Assembly: GCA_017542145.1 (NCBI GenBank)
Contig: JAFXXQ010000037.1
Coordinates: 124,001-188,000, forward strand
DNA: 64,000 nt
Reading direction: 5' to 3'
Source: Bacteroidaceae bacterium
GTDB lineage: Bacteria > Bacteroidota > Bacteroidia > Bacteroidales > Bacteroidaceae
Shown: positions 1 through 7,927 of the stretch, piece after piece
How positions within the stretch are numbered: position 1 is the stretch's first letter
How the letters are laid out: each line of letters begins with the position of its first letter
The notes under the pieces: generated by a model
Databases searched by the model: none
What the model was told of the DNA's origin: nothing
What the model saw: the letters and a program-made list of their open reading frames with translations, nothing else
Translations under genes and position numbers: made by a program

Positions 1-1176
1 GCGATTGTCGTAGGGGTGCTGTGGGTCGTAAGAATAGGCGCTCTGGCCGCGCGGCTTTCCATCCTTCATCCAGAAGGCATCTACAAAGTTCTGCGTCGGG
101 TTTGTGCGCCCGTTGCCCAGCTTGTTGCCGGTGAAACCCAGCGGACCGTTGCTGCGCTCCACGGAGGTTCCGCTACCGTTGTTACGGAAGAAGATTAGTT
201 CGCGGATGTTGCCTGTGTAATAGTTGACGAACACGCTCCGGTAGTCCTCAGGCAGCTGGAACTTATTCTTGTTCATCGACACGCGGGTACTGATAATGCC
301 ATACGTCTCGACGAATGCCTTGGCTTCCTCGGCTGCACGGGTCCAACGGGTGGGGTCGTAGTCCGTATAGCCTACGTAGGCGTTGCCCTGTTCGAGCGTC
401 CTGCCGTTGAATAGTGGGCTTGCCGCATACAGCAGCACGCGGATCTTGAAAGCTAGGCAGGCCTGCTTAGTGGGCACATGGGCAAAGGCTACGGCATCGC
501 GCATCGGGAGCGAGCGCAGCGAATCCTTGATTGCATCAAGTTCGTCCACGATGTAGTCCACGCACTCCTCGAAGGTGTTTCGCGGCAGCTCCAGGTTGTC
601 GTTAATGTCAAATACCTTGTCGCCCACCAGGGGCACACCTCCGTAACGCTCCACAAGCTGGAAGTAGAAAAAAGCGCGCAGGAACCGCGCCTCGGACTTG
701 TACGACGATCCCATGGGGCGCTCGCGTCCCACCACCTCTTTCCCGTCTTCGTCGAGGTAGGTTTCGGAGTTGGTATAACGGGTGTTAAAAGGCACACGAT
801 CGATGTTATTGATAAAGATGTTGCACTTGCGGATGGACTGGTACCACGTGCCCCAGTTCATGTCCGTGGTCACCTGACTGCTGGCGGTAAAGCGTCCCGT
901 CTGCAGGCGTAGTACGTCGGGGTCGCTGTCCATATAGAGCGATACGGCATCGTCCGTAGCAGCATCGAGGAAATCATTGCCCACGCGATTATAGCCGTTG
1001 GGCAGCGTCGAATAGATGGCGTTCAGGAAACGCACGGCCTGTACACCCGCCGAGTCCGTCTCGGAAAAGACGTATTCCACCGTGTACTGGTCCACCGGCA
1101 AGCTTTCATAGTCGTCCGTACAGGCGAGGAGGAGAACCAACATCACGGCGGGCAGCAAACACGCCAGTCCGCGCAT
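1..1176 (-). CDS. SusD/RagB-like outer-membrane glycan-binding lipoprotein (C-terminus cut off by window edge)
   Basis: The first 392 codons of a SusD-family lipoprotein are present and the 3' end lies outside the window. The N-terminus is a lipoprotein signal with lipobox LLLAC at about residue 19, followed by the usual SusD body: a TPR-rich region with RFLRAFFYFQLVERYGGVPLVGD and a later YDPQHPYDNR motif. SusD proteins sit on the cell surface, bind glycan and lid a SusC transporter. The partner SusC gene lies directly upstream (4422-1327). The reading frame stays open back to an ATG at 1320, only 7 bases after the SusC stop, which would add 48 residues. I chose 1176 because it gives a normal lipoprotein signal. 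The intervening 144 bases contain an 8-bp repeat tract. Confidence 0.93.
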   Translation of the reverse strand, partial: MRGLACLLPAVMLVLLLACTDDYESLPVDQYTVEYVFSETDSAGVQAVRFLNAIYSTLPNGYNRVGNDFLDAATDDAVSLYMDSDPDVLRLQTGRFTASSQVTTDMNWGTWYQSIRKCNIFINNIDRVPFNTRYTNSETYLDEDGKEVVGRERPMGSSYKSEARFLRAFFYFQLVERYGGVPLVGDKVFDINDNLELPRNTFEECVDYIVDELDAIKDSLRSLPMRDAVAFAHVPTKQACLAFKIRVLLYAASPLFNGRTLEQGNAYVGYTDYDPTRWTRAAEEAKAFVETYGIISTRVSMNKNKFQLPEDYRSVFVNYYTGNIRELIFFRNNGSGTSVERSNGPLGFTGNKLGNGRTNPTQNFVDAFWMKDGKPRGQSAYSYDPQHPYDNR

Positions 1177-1183
1177 TTTCTTA

Positions 1184-1220
1184 TTGACTTGTTTATTTGT
1201 TGACTTGTTGACTTGTTGAG
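1184..1220. repeat. 8-bp tandem tract (TTGACTTG) at SusC-SusD junction
   Basis: Octamers TTGACTTG begin at 1184, 1200 and 1208, with a degenerate copy at 1192 and a partial one at 1216, all on an exact 8-bp period. The tract lies in the open frame between the SusC stop and the likely SusD start. Tracts of the same family occur near 14536, 33277, 34333 and 49285. Confidence 0.85.
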
Positions 1221-1326
1221 CTTCGCTCTTCGTCCGTCGCGACTCGGCAGAGATTGTGCAAGCACATCTTTGCTCTCGCTGCTCCGTCCGTTGACTCATT
1301 GAATTTTCCATACTACTCATAGTCTT

Positions 1327-4300
1327 TTAGTAATTAAGTTTCACACCTGTCCACATGGCGCGTTGTAAGGGTGAACTGGTGAATGTCACCTCAGGATCGA
1401 CTAGGTCGCAAGCAGAGAAGGTCAGCAGATTCTGCCCCTCGACGAAGATTTTCACGCGCAGGCCTCCCAGTTTGTCCTGACAGAACGTCTCAGGCAGGTT
1501 GTAAGCTAGCGACATATTTTTCAGACGGATGAAATTTCCGTTATGCATCCAAAGAGATGATCCGTAGCTTCCGCCGTAATTGTAGGTGTTCCCTCCAGCT
1601 GACAGACGGGGATAGATGGCTACGTCGGCCGTCTCAGGCGTCCAACGAGCCAGGATGTTCTGATAGGCTTGGCCATAGCTGTTCCCAATGGACTGGAAGC
1701 CTTCGACCAATGTGCGGTTGTTCACGTAGAGATCGCGGCCTGCGATGCCCTGCCATAGCATGGAGAACTCAAGACCTTTCCACTCGAGACCGAGGTCCAC
1801 GCCGAAGAACTGTACGGGCTTGTCACCTCCGATGACTATGCGGTCCCATTCGTTGATAACGCCGTCGTTGTTCTGATCGATGTATTTCACGTCGCCAGGC
1901 TGGACGTTGTAACCTACCATGACGGGGTAATCATTCGCGATGTCGGCAGCGGAAAGGAAACCATCAGCTTGTAGGCCGAAAATTACGCCCTCGGGACGTC
2001 CTGTCTGACGCAGATAGTTGTAGGGCGTTTCCTGTTCGTCCATAAAGAGCAACTTTGTGTGGGTAAGGCTCCAGTTTCCGTTCACGTAATAATTTAACGT
2101 CCCTATGTGATCCTGCCACGACATCGTGACGTCCCAGCCCCAGCGGCGCGTACGGCCAATATTCTCATAGGGATAGTCTATGCCGAGGATGGCGATGCTT
2201 TTTCCACGCTGTTGCAGAAGGTCGAGATAGGTGTCGTAATAGAACTCTATGTTGGCGTTCAGGCGGTTGCGTGCGAAGGCCATGTCAAGTCCGAAGTTCA
2301 TCTTGTTGGCCTTTTCATAGGAGATATAGGGGTTGGCCAATCCGTCCTCCGTCACCCAATAGCCGTTGCTGCGTTCGGAACCCAGCGGGTAGAGAGCCGT
2401 AAGGTTGGTCGAATAGGTCTGCCTCCAGATATAATAGCCTGAGTTGTCTACACCGTTGCCTGTGCGGCCTCCAGTGCCGTATAGTTTCAGACGGTCGACG
2501 TCTGTGGCACCCTCCATGAAAGGCTCCTTGCTGATGTCCCATCCCAGACCGATAGCGCCGAAGGTGCCCCATCGGTTGCCCGGGGCATAGCGGTTATAGT
2601 AGCTCTCGGTCAGCTTTGCCTGGATGAAGTATTTCTTCGCAAAACTATAGCCCACGCCCTCCATGATGTTCGAAGGGATCATAGGGAGGTCATAGTCGTC
2701 AATCTCGTGACGGGTGTCGCCCATGACCGTGGCGGCTACTCGATGGGGACCGAAGTCACGAAAGTAGTCGAAGGAGAGCTGTCCGTAGAGATTATGATAG
2801 TTCGAGACAGAGGTAAAACTGTTCGTCTGCGGCGATGGCGAGCCATACTGGATGTAAGCAGGATTCCCTTCGTCGTTCTTCGTGTACTGATAGACGGCAT
2901 TCCGTTTCGTGCGGATGATGGCAGTACGAGTCTGAGAGGTCACGTTGCCCGTGAACTTGGCAGTAAGACCCTTGATGATATTTTTGAAATCGTACCTCAG
3001 GGTTCCTGTTGCCATGATATCGCGCGTGTTGTCGGCGATATAGCCGCTCTCCATTGTCTGAGAGACAAGGTTGTTCTGGAAGGTGTAGTTGCCGCCGAAA
3101 GAGCCGTTCTCGTTCCGGATGGGGTAGGCATTGTTGGGAGTCTGGAAGATAGTGAGCAGCAGGTCGCTATAGCCGCTTCCACTTCCGCCGGGCTGGTTGC
3201 CTTCGATGAGTCGTCCAATAGCTGAGAGCGAGGCGGTCAGATTATCTGTCACATTGATGTTCACCTTCGACGAAATCATGTAGCGGCCGTAGTTGAGGTT
3301 GGTGTTATAGCCATTGGCGCTATTGGTCTTGAACAGTCCCGCCTCGTTCATATATCCGAGGTTCACCACATATTGGGCCACCTTGTTGCCACCTGCCACG
3401 CCCAGATTATACGATTGGGTGGTGGAGTAGCTCTTCATCACCTCGTCCTCCCAGTAGATATTCGGATGGCTGAAGGGATCGCTGCCGTGAAGGTATTTCT
3501 GATAGTCGTCGTACGTGTATTCACCCGACTTGCCGTCGTTTTGCAACGCTTCGTTGAGCAAATAAGCATACTGCGAGGCGGAGAGAGGTTTCAGATGCTG
3601 GACACTCCCATGTATGCCGAATTTTCCTGTCAACGACAGGTGGAGCTTTCCTTCCGTCGGCTTCTTTGTAGTGATGATAAGCGCTCCGCGGGAACTCTTC
3701 ATGCCGAGGAACATCGACGAGAGAGCGTCGCGTTCGAGGGTTATCGACTCAATGGCTTCAGGGTCGATGGCGACGAGATTGCGTTCCACGCCATCGATGA
3801 TGATGACTGGCGACATGCTGCGCGAGGCATAGTTGAATCTCGTGTTGTCGCCGTACGAACCGGCTCCAAAGCCTGAGGGAATACTACCTATGAGGGCTCC
3901 TTCAGAGTTGGAGTTAAGGTTGGCTAGATGCGAGCCGCGATACTGCGACAGGTTGAAACCTGCCATGCGACCCTGCAGGGCTGTGAGAATGTCGGTAGAG
4001 AGGTATTTCTCTAAATCTTTTCCTTTAGCGGTCGATGAGGAGCCCAAAAAGTCTTCTCGCTCAATGGTCTCGCCGAAGGGTCCCGTCAGGTCGCTGTCAG
4101 TATCCACGAATCTGCCTAGGAGATGGATGACCCATCCCTCTGAAACTGGTTTCCCCACGCGTTGTTCCCTGGTGAGATAATTAGGGTGGTCAACTCGAAT
4201 GACGTCGTCTGCCAAACAGGTGAGCGTAAAGAATCCGTCAGCATTTGTCGTCGTACTGGCTCCGTCCTTTACGGAAACGCGAGCGCCGCTTATAGGTTGG

Positions 4301-4422
4301 TTCTGCTGGTCGAGTATCTGTCCCGTGAGTGTCTGCGCTAATGCCGTAGCCGTCAAGAGAAGCTGAGCTATAAAGACTGCCGTAACGACGGGCAGCCGAT
4401 GGGTTTTTCTTGGATTTTTCAT
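1327..4422 (-). CDS. SusC/RagA-like TonB-dependent outer-membrane receptor
   Basis: This is a 1031-residue SusC-family transporter that imports oligosaccharides across the outer membrane using TonB energy. A signal peptide ends near ATALAQ. A carboxypeptidase-D-like beta-sandwich follows (LTGQILDQQNQPISGARVSV, about residues 31-110), then the plug (PVIIIDGVERNLVAIDPEAIESI, ALIITTKK) and a 22-strand barrel ending in an aromatic C-terminus (VKLNY). The start at 4422 is 2 bases after the stop of the upstream DUF4961-like gene, so they are cotranscribed. Longer in-frame starts further upstream would overlap that gene and add no signal sequence. The next gene downstream is its SusD partner. The substrate is not shown by the sequence, but the operon also encodes a GH92, which points to mannose-containing glycans. 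Confidence 0.95.
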   Translation of the reverse strand: MKNPRKTHRLPVVTAVFIAQLLLTATALAQTLTGQILDQQNQPISGARVSVKDGASTTTNADGFFTLTCLADDVIRVDHPNYLTREQRVGKPVSEGWVIHLLGRFVDTDSDLTGPFGETIEREDFLGSSSTAKGKDLEKYLSTDILTALQGRMAGFNLSQYRGSHLANLNSNSEGALIGSIPSGFGAGSYGDNTRFNYASRSMSPVIIIDGVERNLVAIDPEAIESITLERDALSSMFLGMKSSRGALIITTKKPTEGKLHLSLTGKFGIHGSVQHLKPLSASQYAYLLNEALQNDGKSGEYTYDDYQKYLHGSDPFSHPNIYWEDEVMKSYSTTQSYNLGVAGGNKVAQYVVNLGYMNEAGLFKTNSANGYNTNLNYGRYMISSKVNINVTDNLTASLSAIGRLIEGNQPGGSGSGYSDLLLTIFQTPNNAYPIRNENGSFGGNYTFQNNLVSQTMESGYIADNTRDIMATGTLRYDFKNIIKGLTAKFTGNVTSQTRTAIIRTKRNAVYQYTKNDEGNPAYIQYGSPSPQTNSFTSVSNYHNLYGQLSFDYFRDFGPHRVAATVMGDTRHEIDDYDLPMIPSNIMEGVGYSFAKKYFIQAKLTESYYNRYAPGNRWGTFGAIGLGWDISKEPFMEGATDVDRLKLYGTGGRTGNGVDNSGYYIWRQTYSTNLTALYPLGSERSNGYWVTEDGLANPYISYEKANKMNFGLDMAFARNRLNANIEFYYDTYLDLLQQRGKSIAILGIDYPYENIGRTRRWGWDVTMSWQDHIGTLNYYVNGNWSLTHTKLLFMDEQETPYNYLRQTGRPEGVIFGLQADGFLSAADIANDYPVMVGYNVQPGDVKYIDQNNDGVINEWDRIVIGGDKPVQFFGVDLGLEWKGLEFSMLWQGIAGRDLYVNNRTLVEGFQSIGNSYGQAYQNILARWTPETADVAIYPRLSAGGNTYNYGGSYGSSLWMHNGNFIRLKNMSLAYNLPETFCQDKLGGLRVKIFVEGQNLLTFSACDLVDPEVTFTSSPLQRAMWTGVKLNY

Positions 4423-4423
4423 C

Positions 4424-5533
4424 TTATTCGCATTCAAATCTGAAAACAAAGTTGTCTTTGACATCGGGCAAGGGAATGCCTTTTTGTTCAAAGTCGTCAT
4501 CCGACTGCGTCACAGAGATGGTTCCGTCGGCGTTACAAAAAAAGTATTCAATATGTTCGATGGTCTCCTCAAAGGGGACGCCAAAGAAATCAACCGGCCA
4601 CAACGTGATGTTGTATGTATCGCTATACGCATTTTCCCTAATCATGCGAGTTTTGTCGGTGCGGGCATCGATGGTATACCGATGTCCCTCGTAGGTGTAG
4701 GCTGTCCCCTGAAGGTAGACGTCAGCGGTGGCTGCGAGGGGGTTGTGGCCTGCAGAGCCTTTGAAGGTAAAGGTGATATAGTCGTCCTGCAGGCTGCTCA
4801 TCGGCGATATTTTGTTGAAGTGGTCGCTGCAGTAGTCGACGGGCTCACCCTTGCCGCCTATGACCTCAAAACATTCAGGGCTGAAGAGTACTTTCTTATG
4901 ATCGGTTCCTCCGCTGAAACCGTCGTCGGTGTGATTGACGAAGATTCCCGGATGGAACTTCAGGTTTTTGTCACCTACGTTTGCGCGGATATATATGGTG
5001 TAGGTGGGGAACTGGTTGTTGATGATGTCGAACTTATCATCGGTCTGGAATACAACCCAGTCCATATCGTCAAGCACGTTGGTGCCGACGCCGTATTCCT
5101 GAGTGAGACATTCGACCCACGTGCGGCCGCTACCGTTCTTGGGGAGTGACGTTGAGGGGATGACGGACATGGTGAGAATCTGATCATGGTCTCCCGACAG
5201 GTCGCATTTGTAGGTTACTTGTGCATTCTCGGCCACGCGCCAGCTCCTTGGTGCCAGGAAACCGACGACGAAGTTGACGCCATTGTGGTCTTCGTGACAT
5301 TCGATATGTCCACGGAGGATGAAGGTGGCTTCGGTATTGGCCTTTGCCCAGAGGACTTCGTGGCCATTCTCGTCGATCTGAGTGACGATGAATTCGTCGA
5401 TATACACGCAGCTTACGACGGCGGCGGCTATGATGGCGGCTGTGGTGAGGGCCATTAGCATCCAGCGGTGGTCTATCCGTTTAGATCGAGGGCGCCTTGC
5501 CGCTTGGGCTCCCGGGCGGGTTGTTTTCTTCAT
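4424..5533 (-). CDS. DUF4961-like surface protein of a SusCD locus
   Basis: This 369-residue protein has a basic N-terminus and one hydrophobic segment (MALTTAAIIAAAVVSCVYID) that may act as a lipoprotein signal, with Cys after AAVVS. The body is beta-rich with no catalytic motif that I recognise. The sequence and position match the DUF4961 proteins that accompany a DUF5004 protein in Bacteroidales glycan loci; this family assignment is from memory of the context, not a search. The start at 5533 lies 4 bases after the stop of the upstream gene, and its stop is 1 base before the SusC start, so translation is probably coupled. It likely binds glycan in the manner of SusE/F proteins. Confidence 0.75.
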   Translation of the reverse strand: MKKTTRPGAQAARRPRSKRIDHRWMLMALTTAAIIAAAVVSCVYIDEFIVTQIDENGHEVLWAKANTEATFILRGHIECHEDHNGVNFVVGFLAPRSWRVAENAQVTYKCDLSGDHDQILTMSVIPSTSLPKNGSGRTWVECLTQEYGVGTNVLDDMDWVVFQTDDKFDIINNQFPTYTIYIRANVGDKNLKFHPGIFVNHTDDGFSGGTDHKKVLFSPECFEVIGGKGEPVDYCSDHFNKISPMSSLQDDYITFTFKGSAGHNPLAATADVYLQGTAYTYEGHRYTIDARTDKTRMIRENAYSDTYNITLWPVDFFGVPFEETIEHIEYFFCNADGTISVTQSDDDFEQKGIPLPDVKDNFVFRFECE

Positions 5534-5537
5534 GGCG

Positions 5538-6002
5538 TTATTCTGCTTTATCACGATAAAGGGTATAGACATAGCTGTTGGTGGGGCAGCCTGGCGACAG
5601 CGTTACCCGGATGGCCCTGCTGCCGTCGACCACAGGATAGGAAAAGTCAAGGCTGATGCCCGCATCGGCCCCCTGCTCCTTGAACGTGAGGAGCAGGGGG
5701 TGAAGTGGGTCATTCACGGTCCAGGTGCCGCCCGCGTTCACCACGAACGGCAGATAGTTTTGTATCGAATACGTCCCATCAGGATTGAGGTTCAGACGGA
5801 AACGGCTGAAATCCATCTGACGGGTGATGTCGATGCCATTGCGGGTGACGGTTCTGAGCTGCCACGAACCACTTAGGTCCTTCATCGCCTCCTGGGCGGC
5901 GTAGGGGTTGGTCTCGTCGATAAAGGTGCTGCACGAGGCTGTGAGCAGGGTTGTGACAGCTACAGCAAGTGCTCTTGTCAGGTTTCTCATTGGATGTGTC
6001 AT
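5538..6002 (-). CDS. DUF5004-like lipocalin-type lipoprotein
   Basis: This small lipoprotein of about 154 residues has the signal MRNLTRALAVAVTTLLTASC followed by a compact beta-barrel-like domain (LSGSWQLRTVTRNGIDITRQMDFSRF..., GGTWTVNDPLHPLLLTF). It resembles DUF5004 lipocalin-fold proteins found beside DUF4961 proteins in SusCD operons. The start could be 6032, 6002 or 5990. I prefer 6002 because 6032 overlaps the end of the upstream SusD gene and adds a polar stretch before the signal. Function is unknown; an accessory role at the cell surface is inferred from position. Confidence 0.75.
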   Translation of the reverse strand: MTHPMRNLTRALAVAVTTLLTASCSTFIDETNPYAAQEAMKDLSGSWQLRTVTRNGIDITRQMDFSRFRLNLNPDGTYSIQNYLPFVVNAGGTWTVNDPLHPLLLTFKEQGADAGISLDFSYPVVDGSRAIRVTLSPGCPTNSYVYTLYRDKAE

Positions 6003-6018
6003 ATAATAAGTGGTGTTT

Positions 6019-7887
6019 TTATTCGTTTTCATAATAGGGATTCTGCAGCAGGGTGGGAAGTTTGACAACCTCGTCGTAGGGGATAGGCCAGAAGTACATG
6101 GCCTCCCGGAAAACACGCTTACGCACGTCAACGATGCGCCACGTATAGCCCGTGTTCATGTTTGTTCCCACATGGGTGAGCTCAAGACCATGCATGATGG
6201 CATTGTCAGTCTGTTCGGCAATCATCCAGCGGCGGACGTCGAAAAAGCGGAATCCCTCAAACGACAACTCAAGACGGCGCTCCATGCGGATGGCTTCGCG
6301 CATCTCTTCCTGTGTCATGTGGGCTTTCAGACCGTACATGCCGTCGCTGCCTGCCTCGATGCCTGCACGGCGGCGGATGAGCCGCAAGGCCTCAAGCGGG
6401 CCTATCGCTGTGGTGCCAAGAGTCTCGGTATAAGCGGGGCCGTAATATTCGTTGGTAGCCTCGGCGTAGTTGAGCAATATCTCGGCAAAACGAATGAGTG
6501 GACGCGACATCGGAGGGGCAACGAAGTAATTACCTGCGCAGTTGCGATGAACCATCTTCTTGATGTAGAGCCCCGTGGGTGTGCCAGAGTAGATGGCATC
6601 CTCGGTAGCTCCGTCGCCCAAACAGGTATAGACCATGTGACTGGCTTCGCCTGCCGACATCTGCTTCATGTTGTTCACCGTGACGGTGTTGCCGAAACGT
6701 GGGTCGCGGTTCGCCTTGGGGTTCACGGGGTCGTAATGATACTTGCCCGTGGGGTCGTCGACGGCGTGTCCGTCGGCCATAGGATAGGCGGCAGCCAGGT
6801 CGTAGTAAATGTAACCCCCCAGACGGTCGCCGCCGCATGAGGGCGGGCAGTATAGGTCGCAGACGCGGATGCCCTCAGGCTCCTTTTTGTGAAGGATTAT
6901 CTCCTGATAGGCACCATAGGGGTAGCGGAAGTCGCCGTAGGAGGTGACGTCGGCAAAGTCGGCTGCTATCTGCACGGCATAATAGCCCCAGCCAGGTTCA
7001 GGAGCATTCTCGTTGTCGTCGTCGGCATGTACCTCAAAAAGCTTGTAGTTGCCTGTGGTCATGGTCATGATGCGTCGCGAGGCTTCTATCGAGCGGAGCC
7101 AGCGCTCGGGGTCGTAGGTGGGATAGCCTAACAGGGCCTGAGTGTCGGGAGTGCCGAAACCGCTGCCGTTGTGAAGGGGGCTGGCGGCATCGAGGTACAT
7201 GCGCGATAGGAGGGCATAGCAGCAAGCCTCATTGATGCGGCCGTTGGCGCTGCCCGAGGTGCGGGGACGCAGCACGTTCATAGCGATGACGGCGTTCACC
7301 TCGTCGGCGATATATTGGATGCAGTCAGCATAGGTGTCGCGTGTTGCTTTCCAGTTGTCGTCGGCAGTATAGAGGACATCGCCCAGCAGAGGCACACCGC
7401 CGTAGTGACGCACCAGCATGTAGTAGTACCATGCACGGAGGAAACGGCATTCGGCAATGTATTGTTGGCGTGTGCCTTCGGCCATCGGGGTGTCGACGAT
7501 GCGTTGGAGGAACTTGTTACAGCGGCGGATGTTCGCATAGCCCTTGCTCCAAGCGTCGTTGGTTACCGTTACGGGGTTCACGGTACCCGTAGCGAACATC
7601 ATGCCGGTAGTGATGGCTGACGAGGGGCGGAACTCCGCCTCGTCGCAGGCCACCTGCAGACCGCCGTTTGAGGACATGGAGTTGCTGCCTCCGAAACGGT
7701 CGCCATCGGTATCGAAACCAATATCGGTATAGATTTGCGTCAGGAAGCCCGACGCATACGTACTGTCAGCAAAGACCACATCTTCGTTCAGGTCGGTAAT
7801 AACCGTCTGGTCGAGATAGCTGCCGTCGCACGAGCATAGTCCTGCCAATGCCAAGAGTGTCCCGATGATACATGGTTTTCTTCTCAT
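6019..7887 (-). CDS. SusD/RagB-like outer-membrane lipoprotein
   Basis: This is a 622-residue SusD-family lipoprotein with lipobox GLCSC at about residue 20. It shows typical SusD sequence: RFLRAWYYYMLVRHYGGVPLLGD, a YDPERWLRSIEASRRIM helix, and the C-terminal RRLELSFEGFRFFDVRRW signature. It would bind glycan at the cell surface. Unusually, no SusC gene precedes it. Its upstream neighbour is the GH92 gene (41 bases away), and the nearest SusC is two genes downstream beside a second SusD. It may share that SusC or be an orphan binding protein. Confidence 0.94.
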   Translation of the reverse strand: MRRKPCIIGTLLALAGLCSCDGSYLDQTVITDLNEDVVFADSTYASGFLTQIYTDIGFDTDGDRFGGSNSMSSNGGLQVACDEAEFRPSSAITTGMMFATGTVNPVTVTNDAWSKGYANIRRCNKFLQRIVDTPMAEGTRQQYIAECRFLRAWYYYMLVRHYGGVPLLGDVLYTADDNWKATRDTYADCIQYIADEVNAVIAMNVLRPRTSGSANGRINEACCYALLSRMYLDAASPLHNGSGFGTPDTQALLGYPTYDPERWLRSIEASRRIMTMTTGNYKLFEVHADDDNENAPEPGWGYYAVQIAADFADVTSYGDFRYPYGAYQEIILHKKEPEGIRVCDLYCPPSCGGDRLGGYIYYDLAAAYPMADGHAVDDPTGKYHYDPVNPKANRDPRFGNTVTVNNMKQMSAGEASHMVYTCLGDGATEDAIYSGTPTGLYIKKMVHRNCAGNYFVAPPMSRPLIRFAEILLNYAEATNEYYGPAYTETLGTTAIGPLEALRLIRRRAGIEAGSDGMYGLKAHMTQEEMREAIRMERRLELSFEGFRFFDVRRWMIAEQTDNAIMHGLELTHVGTNMNTGYTWRIVDVRKRVFREAMYFWPIPYDEVVKLPTLLQNPYYENE

Positions 7888-7927
7888 ATTATTGTCATTT
7901 TAATCATTTTACAGATAATCCTCGGGT

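Noticed and set aside
5186..5876. Plus-strand open frames over the DUF4961 and DUF5004 genes.
   Set aside because: They are antisense to two lipoprotein genes that fit tightly into the operon with gaps of a few bases.
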